Source: Burkholderiaceae bacterium (GTDB lineage Bacteria > Pseudomonadota > Gammaproteobacteria > Burkholderiales > Burkholderiaceae_E). From it: 13,087 nt of DNA. Shown here piece by piece: positions 8,061 through 13,087 of this stretch (the first letter of the stretch is position 1; every line of letters starts with the position of its first letter). Below the pieces are notes generated by a model, which was given only the letters and a program-made list of their open reading frames with translations, did no database searches and had not been told where the DNA came from. The stretch lies in the NCBI GenBank assembly GCA_016710525.1, contig JADJVQ010000143.1, forward strand, positions 1-13,087, read 5' to 3'. The translations under genes and the position numbers were made by a program.

Positions 8061-8080
8061 TTGACGAGCGTTGCTCGCAA
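8061..8080 (-). other. Hairpin in the leader of the lytic transglycosylase
   Basis: On the minus strand TTGCGAGC-AAC-GCTCG(T)CAA forms an 8-bp stem with a three-base loop and one bulged T, about 50 nt into the predicted leader of roughly 190 nt. It could affect transcript stability or translation. I do not recognise it as a known riboswitch or RNA family. Confidence 0.35.
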
Positions 8081-8132
8081 GCTCTGTGCCTGATTAGCCC
8101 GTGGGGGAGGCGCGGCACATCGCGTCGGGCGG

Positions 8133-8162
8133 ATTCTAGGGAGGCCGTCCGGGCACGGTCAA
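8133..8162 (-). promoter_or_regulatory. Sigma-70 promoter of the lytic transglycosylase gene
   Basis: Read on the minus strand, TTGACC (8162-8157, 5 of 6) and TAGAAT (8138-8133, 5 of 6) are separated by 18 bp. The predicted start is near 8126, leaving a leader of about 190 nt before ATG 7933. These are the best-matching -35/-10 elements in the window. Confidence 0.6.
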
Positions 8163-8214
8163 TCGTCCGAGCAACCCAATTGCGCAGTATTGTGCATACA
8201 TCAGGCAAAAAAAC

Positions 8215-9782
8215 ATGAAATACACGGATTTGCGGGACTTCATGCACCAACTTGAGGCGCTCGGCGAGCTCAAACGGATCCCGCAACCGCTCTCGCCCCG
8301 CCTCGAAATCACCGAGGTGGCCGATCGTGTGCTCCGGGCGGGCGGACCGGCACTGCTGATCGAGCATCCGGTGGAAGACGGCAAACCGCACGAGATGCCC
8401 GTGCTGGCCAATCTGTTCGGCACACCGCGGCGGGTGGCGCTGGGCATGGGCGAAGAATCGACGCAGGCGCTGCGCGAGGTGGGCAAACTGCTGGCCTATC
8501 TGAAGGAACCCGATCCGCCCCAAAGGGATTGAAGGACGCATGGGACAAGGCTACCGGTGCTGCGGCAGGTGCTCAACTTACCCAGCGGCGCCGCTGTGTC
8601 CGGGCGCGCCCTGCCAGTCGCAGGTTCTCGAGGGCGACGATGTCGATCTCGGACGGCTGCCGATCCAGACCTGCTGGCCGGGCGACGTGGCACCGCTGAT
8701 CACCTGGGGGCTGGTCGTCACCCGCGGGCCCGACAAGGAACGCCAGAATCTGGGCATCTACCGCCAGCAGGTGCTCAGCCGCAACAAGACGATCATGCGA
8801 TGGCTCGCCCATCGGGGCGGTGCGCTCGATTTTCGCGACCACGCCCGGGTCAGCCCCGACCAGCCGTTTCCGATCGCCGTCGCCCTGGGGGCCGATCCGG
8901 CGACCATCCTGGGGGCGGTCACCCCGGTGCCCGACTCGCTCTCGGAGTACCAGTTCGCCGGCCTGCTGCGCGGCGGGCGCACGAAAGGTCACCGCTGCCT
9001 GGGCAGCACGCTGCGGGTGCCCGCCAGTGCGGAAATCGTGCTCAAAGGGCACGATCCGCCCCGGGCCACAGGGGCTTGCGACACGCGAGAACGCGGACCT
9101 TCAAGGTGTTCGCGGCCCGCTGCCGGCGGCCGCGCTCACCGGCTGGGAGATGGCCTTCGAGGGCCCCTACGGCGACCACACCGGCTACTACAACGAGCAG
9201 GACTGGTTTCCGGTGTTCACGATCGATCGCATCACGATGCGGCGCTCGCCGATCTATCACACGACCTACACCGGCAAGCCGCCCGACGAGCCGGCGATCC
9301 TGGGCGTGGCGCTCAATGAAGTGTTCGTGCCGATCCTGCGCAAGCAGTTTCCCGAGATCGTCGACTTCTACCTGCCTCCGGAGGGCTGCTCGTACCGGAT
9401 GGCCGTGGTGTCGATGCGCAAGCAGTACCCCGGCCACGCCAAGCGGGTGATGTTCGGCATCTGGAGCTTTCTGCGCCAGTTCATGTACACGAAGTTCATC
9501 ATCGTCACCGACGACGACATCGACGTGCGGGACTGGAAGGAAGTGATCTGGGCGGTCACCACCCGGGTCGACCCGGCACGCGACACGCTGCTGGTCGAAA
9601 ACACCCCGATCGACTACCTCGACTTCGCCTCGCCGGTCTCCGGCCTGGGGTCGAAAATGGGCATCGACGCGACCGGGAAATGGCCAGGCGAGACGACCCG
9701 CGAATGGGGCCGCCCGATCTCGATGGACCCCGCGGTCAAGCTGAGGATCGACGCCCTCTGGGGATCGCTGGGGCTGGGCTGA
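8215..9782 (+). CDS. ubiD: 4-hydroxy-3-polyprenylbenzoate decarboxylase, frameshifted
   Basis: Prenylated-FMN-dependent decarboxylase of ubiquinone biosynthesis, removing the carboxyl group of the prenylated 4-hydroxybenzoate; it needs the flavin made by UbiX. The sequence closely follows E. coli UbiD from MKYTDLRDFM through LEITEVADRVLRAGGPALL, NLFGTPRRVALGMG and EVGKLLAYLKEPDPP. It goes on through LEGDDVDLGRLPIQTCWP, KERQNLGIYRQQ, MRWLAHRGGALDF, EGPYGDHTGYYNEQ (active-site segment), TYTGKPPDEPAILGVALNE, PEIVDFYLPPEGCSYR and WSFLRQFMYTKF, ending WGRPISMDPAVKLRIDALW. The frame breaks near 8520, 8556, 8605 and 9060; the nucleotide span is not a multiple of three. Before EGPYGDH there appear to be some 25 residues more than in E. 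coli. ATG 8215 has only a weak AGG upstream. The gene is monocistronic, divergent from the transglycosylase and convergent with dacB. Identity is near certain; whether the real gene is intact is likely but unproven. Confidence 0.93.
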
Positions 9783-9785
9783 CAC

Positions 9786-9807
9786 CCTGCCGCGCCCGGG
9801 CGCCAGG
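9786..9807. terminator. Palindromic hairpin between convergent ubiD and dacB
   Basis: GCGCCCGGGCGC (9792-9803) is a perfect palindrome flanked by CCTG and CAGG, which extend the pairing around a two-base bulge. It sits just after the ubiD stop and before the dacB stop. There is no U tract, so the terminator role is tentative. Confidence 0.3.
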
Positions 9808-9821
9808 CCGCCGCGCGGGCA

Positions 9822-11357
9822 TCAGCCGTTGGCGTAGATCCAGCGCAGCCACTGATCCTGCACCGGTGCCGAGCCCTCGGCGCGCGGTCCGTTGATCAGC
9901 AGCACCACCGCGTAGCGGCGCCCCGATGCCGCGTCCAGGTATCCGGCAATGGTCCGCACGTCGTTCAGGCTGCCTGTCTTCATCCAGGCCTTGCCGATGA
10001 CGAGCTCGCCGCCCAGGCGCGAGCGCATCGTGCCATCGATGCCGACCGGCGGCAGCGACTGGCGAAAGGTGTCGCCCAGCGGGCTGGCCGCCGCATGGCG
10101 CAGCGCAACCATGCTGAGCGGCGACAGCCGTTCCTGGCGCGACGGGCCGACCCGTTCTCGAGGATGAGCTCGGGGAAGGACAGACCCTGGGAGTCCAGCC
10201 AGCGGCTCACCGCCAGGCGGGCCATCTCGGGACTGGCGCCGCGAGCGGGCGCGGGCACGGCACGGACCTCGGGGGCCATGCCGCGGGCCTCGGAGGCCGG
10301 CGGACGCGCCTCGGCAGCGAGTTGCAGCAGCAGGTTGCGGGCCATCACGTTGTTGCTGAATTTGTTGATGTCGCGCACGACCTCGCCCAAGGTGCGCGGC
10401 GACACCCATTCAGCCACGGCCTTCCCTTGGCCGCGCCGCTCAAGACGGGTCTGACCACGGTGAACTCGCCGCCGGCCGCCAATGCACACCGACTTGAAGA
10501 AGGCATGGATGAAATCGCGGTGGCTGAGCACCGCCGGTAAACACGCCTTATTCGCCACAGCCGGCCGGTACGGGCCGCTGACCCGCAGCCGGGCCCCGCC
10601 GGCACCGCCGGGTCTGGCACATCGCGCACCATCAGGCCTGCGCCGTGCCGGCACGGGCCTCGCACCAGCTTGACTTCGTTATCGGTGCGCACGACCGGCG
10701 GCGGGTCAGGGAGATCGCGACCCGATCCGTGCCAGGCTGCCAGGACCACCCGCGGGGCCTTGAAGTTCATCAGCAGCGCATGCGGGCGCACGTTGTAGGG
10801 CTGCGAGGATCGCCATCGAAGCGTTCGACACTTTCGTCGCCGACGTCGTATAGCAGATCGTCGACGATCAAGTCCGCCCGCAGCTCGCGCAGCCCGGCAC
10901 GGCGCATCCGGGCCGCGAACTCGACCAGGTCTTCGACCACGAATTTCGGGTCCCCGCCGCCGCGCAGCACGAGATCGCCGGTCAGCACGTCGTCCTGCAG
11001 ACGCCCGCGCAGATAAGCCGTGGTGCGCCACCGGTACTCGGGCCCGAGCATCGACAGGGCGGCGTAAGCTGGTGAGAACCTTAATCGTCGAGGCCGGATT
11101 GGAAGCCTCGGGCGCCGTTGTGTTCAAACACCGGCGCGCACCGCCCACCACCGGAACGATGACGGCGCCGACCTGATCGGACTCAGGCCGGCTGCCCGCA
11201 ACCAGGCAGCCAACGGCGGACGCAACGCCGGATAGTCGACCGGAGCGGCGGCCTCGGCAATGGCACCGGCAGCGGCGGACGGAGTTCCCCGGTTGAGCGG
11301 CCACCGGGGTGAGCACTTCAGCACGAACGCCAACGCTGCGGCTACGGTTCGCGGCAC
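9822..11357 (-). CDS. dacB: D-alanyl-D-alanine carboxypeptidase/endopeptidase (PBP4 type), frameshifted
   Basis: Periplasmic penicillin-binding serine DD-peptidase that trims or cleaves peptidoglycan cross-links. All three penicilloyl-serine transferase motifs are visible: SxxK as STIK in NPASTIKVLTS (11091-11080), SxN as SNN in KFSNNVMARNLLLQLA (10357-10349), and KTG in AWMKTGSLNDVRTIAGYLD (9980-9972). Between motifs one and two lies the PBP4-type extra domain, including LTGDLVLRGGGDPKFVVEDL, LRADLIVDDLLYD and PYNVRPHALLMNFKAPRV. The N terminus (GTG 11357, about 15 hydrophobic residues, then VAAQPG in a neighbouring frame) looks like a signal peptide. The frame breaks near 11310, 11170, 11065, 10800, about 10640, 10500, 10435 and 10160. 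Joined length is about 510 residues, normal for the family. C terminus LRWIYANG with TGA at 9822-9824. Identity firm; the start is approximate. Confidence 0.88.
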
Positions 11358-11509
11358 ACGGCCCGAATCACGCGCGAATCACACGGGAAGAGCTTGACAC
11401 CGCCGATTCTATCCCCGCGACTCGCTATGCTTGCGGATGAGGCCCAGAACCATGGGCCCCGACCGACGCGCGGCGACACCACGCCGGAAGCAGGAGTGCT
11501 CGCGCGAAG

Positions 11510-12280
11510 TTGCGGGATCGGATCGCCCTCGTCACCGGCGGGGCCAACGGCATCGGAGCGGCCTGCGTACGGCGATTCGCGCTCGAAGGAGCCAAGGTGG
11601 TCTTCGCCGACCGCGACGAGGCGGCCGGGACGGCACTGGCGGCCGAACTCGGACCGGCTGTGCGGTTCCTGGCCGGGGATGTGACCCGCAAGGAGTTCGC
11701 GCAACGCTGCGTCGCGGCCGCCCGGGCCGAATTCGGGCGCATCGACATCCTGCTGAACAATGCCGGCGTCACCCATTCGAGCAGCTTCCTGGACCTGGAC
11801 GAAGCCGATTTCGATCGTGTGCTCGGCGTCAATCTGAAGTCGTACTTCCTGTTCGGCCAGGCGGCCGCGCGCGCGATGGTCGAACAGGGCGGCGGCGGCG
11901 CGATCATCAACATGTCCAGCGTCAATGCGATCCTCGCCATCCCGGACCAGGTGCCCTACGTGATTTCGAAGGGGGCGGTGAATCAGCTGACCCGGGTGAT
12001 GGCCATCGGACTGGCCGCGCACGACATCCGGGTCAATGCCATCGGACCGGGCACGATCGCGACCGAACTGGCACGCAAGGCGGTCATGGGTTCGCCCCAG
12101 GCGCGGACCTGCTCTCCCGCACGCCGATGAAGGCGGCAGGCCGACGAGGTGGCGCGGGTTGCGGTGTTCTGGCCAGCGACGACGCTTCGTACATGACCGG
12201 CCGGACCGTCTACCGGATGGCGGACGCCTGGCGCTGAACTACACCGTGCCGGTGGTCGATACCACCACGACAGGCAGTAA
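11510..12280 (+). CDS. Short-chain dehydrogenase/reductase (SDR), frameshifted at the 3' end
   Basis: Classical SDR oxidoreductase, about 256 residues, using NAD(P) on an alcohol or ketone group. From the proposed start it shows the cofactor loop TGGANGIG at 9-16, an acidic Asp34 after the second strand (favouring NAD), LLNNAG at 81-86, Asn108, the catalytic Ser137 in NMSSVNA, Tyr150 and Lys154 in YVISK, and NAIGPGTIATEL. After about 12100 the frame changes: another frame reads LLSRTPMKAAGR and ASDDASYMTGRTVY, and a third ends DGGRLALNYTVP. The stop is therefore uncertain: TGA 12235-12237 in one frame, TAA 12278-12280 in another. No in-frame ATG exists upstream; TTG 11510 is used because AGGAG at 11492-11496 precedes it. 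AAG before the TTG suggests a true start at MKLRDR with a damaged ATG at 11504-11506. Substrate unknown; divergent from dacB. Confidence 0.85.
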
Positions 12281-12284
12281 GACT

Positions 12285-12313
12285 GCCCCCGCCGGACCGC
12301 GGCCGCCGGGGGC
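12285..12313. terminator. GC-rich hairpin after the SDR gene
   Basis: GCCCCCGCCGG (12285-12295) pairs with CCGCCGGGGGC (12303-12313), 11 bp with one mismatch and a 7-nt loop, directly after the SDR stop candidates. It lacks a T run, so it is a probable but not typical terminator. Confidence 0.45.
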
Positions 12314-12392
12314 GCCGCGCCGACGCCCCTGCGGGCGCCCACGGCCGACGCCCCCCCCTGCGGGCGCCGCGCCGACGCCCCTCGCAGGCGCC
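12312..12392. repeat. Three imperfect tandem copies of a 23-29 bp GC-rich unit
   Basis: Units at 12312-12334, 12335-12363 and 12364-12387, plus a GCGCC remnant, share the pattern GCGCC...GCCGACGCCCC..TGCGG. The core CGCCC-CTGC-GGGCG of the first unit is itself a small hairpin, and the others are variants with extra C residues or a CGCAG end. It lies in the non-coding stretch between the SDR and the ammonium transporter. The run of eight or more C in unit two makes local base calls doubtful. Function unknown; possibly part of the transcription end of the SDR gene. Confidence 0.5.
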
Positions 12393-12426
12393 TGGCCTCC
12401 TGGGAACGCCTCGGGTTGTGCCAGAA

Positions 12427-12443
12427 CACACCATGTTGGTGCA
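12427..12443. promoter_or_regulatory. NtrC-like binding site upstream of the ammonium transporter
   Basis: CACACCA-TGT-TGGTGCA matches the NtrC consensus TGCACCA-N3-TGGTGCA completely on the right arm and at five of seven positions on the left. The inner CACCA/TGGTG is a perfect inverted repeat. It is about 130 bp upstream of a sigma-54-type promoter and 170 bp before an ammonium transporter gene, the classical arrangement for nitrogen control. A second inverted pair, GGTGC-N7-GCACC, overlaps at 12438-12454. Confidence 0.5.
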
Positions 12444-12563
12444 TTGACCGCACCGCATTCAGGCGGCAAAGGACGATCGAGGATGTGCCGACTCCAAGCG
12501 CTCCGCCGTTGCCGCCCTCTCGAAACGATACTCCCAAAAAAACGGGCATTCATTTCTCCGGAT

Positions 12564-12579
12564 GGGCATGGTTTGTGCT
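12564..12579 (+). promoter_or_regulatory. Sigma-54 (-24/-12) promoter of the ammonium transporter gene
   Basis: GGGCATG-GTTT-GTGCT has the invariant GG (12565-12566) and GC (12577-12578) at exactly the required spacing. It matches TGGCACG-N4-TTGCW except for the first T, the C of the -24 box and the first T of the -12 box. Transcription would start near 12590, 20 nt before the ATG. Together with the upstream NtrC-like site this implies induction under nitrogen limitation. Confidence 0.55.
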
Positions 12580-12609
12580 TTTCAAGTGCATTCTCATCGG
12601 AGGCGGTTC

Positions 12610-13087
12610 ATGGATGCACTAAAAGTGGCAGTGACACTCTCTTTGTCCTGCTCAGGGCGATCATGGTGCTGTAACTGAAGGCTTCGCCTTCCTGGAGCTC
12701 GGCACGGTCCGCTACAAGAATCAGGTCAACGCCCTGGTCAGATTCTGGTCCCAGACTTCGCGGTCTCCACCATCACGCCTACTTCTTCCTGGGCTACCTG
12801 GTGGCCTACGGCACCCACTTCTTCACGGGAGCCGAGGCCCCTGTCGGCCCGCAGCGGCTTGAACTGGTCAAGTTCTTCTTTCTGCTGACCTTCGCCGCCG
12901 CGATCCGCCATCGTGTCCGGGCGGCATCGCCGAAGCGCGCGCCCGGTTCAGGCCGCAACTGTGCGCCTCGTTCGTGATGGTGGGCTGATCTACCCGTTCT
13001 TCGAGGGCATCGCCTGGAACAACCGCTGGACTGCAAGACCTGCTGAAGTCGTTTTTCGGCGAATCGTTCACGACTTCGCCGGATCGG
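12610..13087 (+). CDS. Ammonium transporter (Amt/MEP/Rh family), 5' part, frameshifted and cut by the window end
   Basis: Inner-membrane ammonium channel; about 159 of an expected 400 or more residues are present. ATG 12610 is preceded by GGAGG at 12599-12603. Family segments appear in successive frames: MDALKVAV; DTLFVLLRAIMVL near 12630-12670; GFAFLELGTVRYKNQVNALV from 12680; YFFLGYLVAYGTHFFTGAEA at about 12780-12839; ELVKFFFLLTFAAAI from 12861; an IVSGGIAEAR-like stretch near 12910; IYPFFEGIAWNNRW from 12988; and KSFFGESF to the edge. These cover several transmembrane helices. At least seven indels are needed in 480 bp, and the join near 12670-12680 has lost the codons for the usual MHAG. 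This is the worst-quality part of the window. No glnK precedes it, unlike many amtB genes. Regulation is probably by NtrC and sigma-54 from the sites upstream. Confidence 0.8.

Noticed and set aside
8187..8201. GTATTGTGCATACAT before ubiD as a third operator of the FCD regulator
   Set aside because: It shares only TGCATACA with the operator motif and has the wrong symmetry spacing; ubiD is a housekeeping gene.
7136..8218. 360-codon plus-strand frame across the lytic transglycosylase and its promoter
   Set aside because: It is antisense to a GH23 domain with a clear Shine-Dalgarno start, and it runs through the promoter region without any recognisable domain.
11394..11411. Perfect TTGACA upstream of the SDR gene, and ATTCTA (minus-strand TAGAAT) as a dacB -10
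   Set aside because: No -10 lies 16-18 bp after the TTGACA (TATGCT is 26 bp away), and the TAGAAT has no acceptable -35 on the minus strand. Either could be real if the spacer contains indels, but as printed they do not qualify.

Overview
The window looks like chromosomal DNA of a high-GC betaproteobacterium, most likely Burkholderiales. The evidence is the strong GC bias at third codon positions, a solitary Bug/TctC-type binding protein, and the family signatures of UbiD, the lytic transglycosylase, DacB and the ammonium transporter. No phage, insertion sequence, CRISPR array, tRNA or rRNA was seen. A caution applies to the whole window: the three genes at 2525-5713 read through without a break, but almost every other gene is split by single- or double-base indels, often next to short homopolymer runs, with family-conserved protein continuing in another frame. 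This looks more like draft sequence error than gene decay. I therefore annotate whole genes across the breaks and say where they fall.

Left part (1-6867), a catabolic locus. On the minus strand lie the start and middle of a large FAD plus Fe-S 2-hydroxyacid dehydrogenase (1-1671, cut by the window edge) and, upstream of it, a GntR/FCD regulator (about 1645-2362). Divergently, on the plus strand, runs a tight operon: serine-glyoxylate-type aminotransferase (2525-3751), TctC/Bug periplasmic binding protein (3930-4922), crotonase-family protein (4937-5713) and class I/II aminotransferase (5715-6867). The AT-rich divergent spacer carries two copies of an ATTGCATRCAAW motif, the likely operators of the regulator. 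Together the genes suggest capture of a small carboxylate, oxidation of a 2-hydroxyacid to a 2-oxoacid and its transamination, perhaps glycolate/glyoxylate chemistry, with a CoA step by the crotonase. The actual substrate cannot be read from the sequence.

Middle part (6868-11357), housekeeping. A convergent hairpin separates the operon from a minus-strand, membrane-anchored GH23 lytic transglycosylase (6939-7933), which has a strong promoter and a leader of about 190 nt. Divergent from it is ubiD (8215-9782), the ubiquinone-pathway decarboxylase. Convergent with ubiD is dacB (9822-11357, minus), a penicillin-binding protein 4-type DD-peptidase with all three active-site motifs visible.

Right part (11358-13087). 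An SDR oxidoreductase (about 11510-12280) is followed by a GC-rich hairpin and repeat block. Then comes an ammonium transporter gene (12610 to the window end, partial), preceded by what look like an NtrC site and a correctly spaced sigma-54 -24/-12 promoter.
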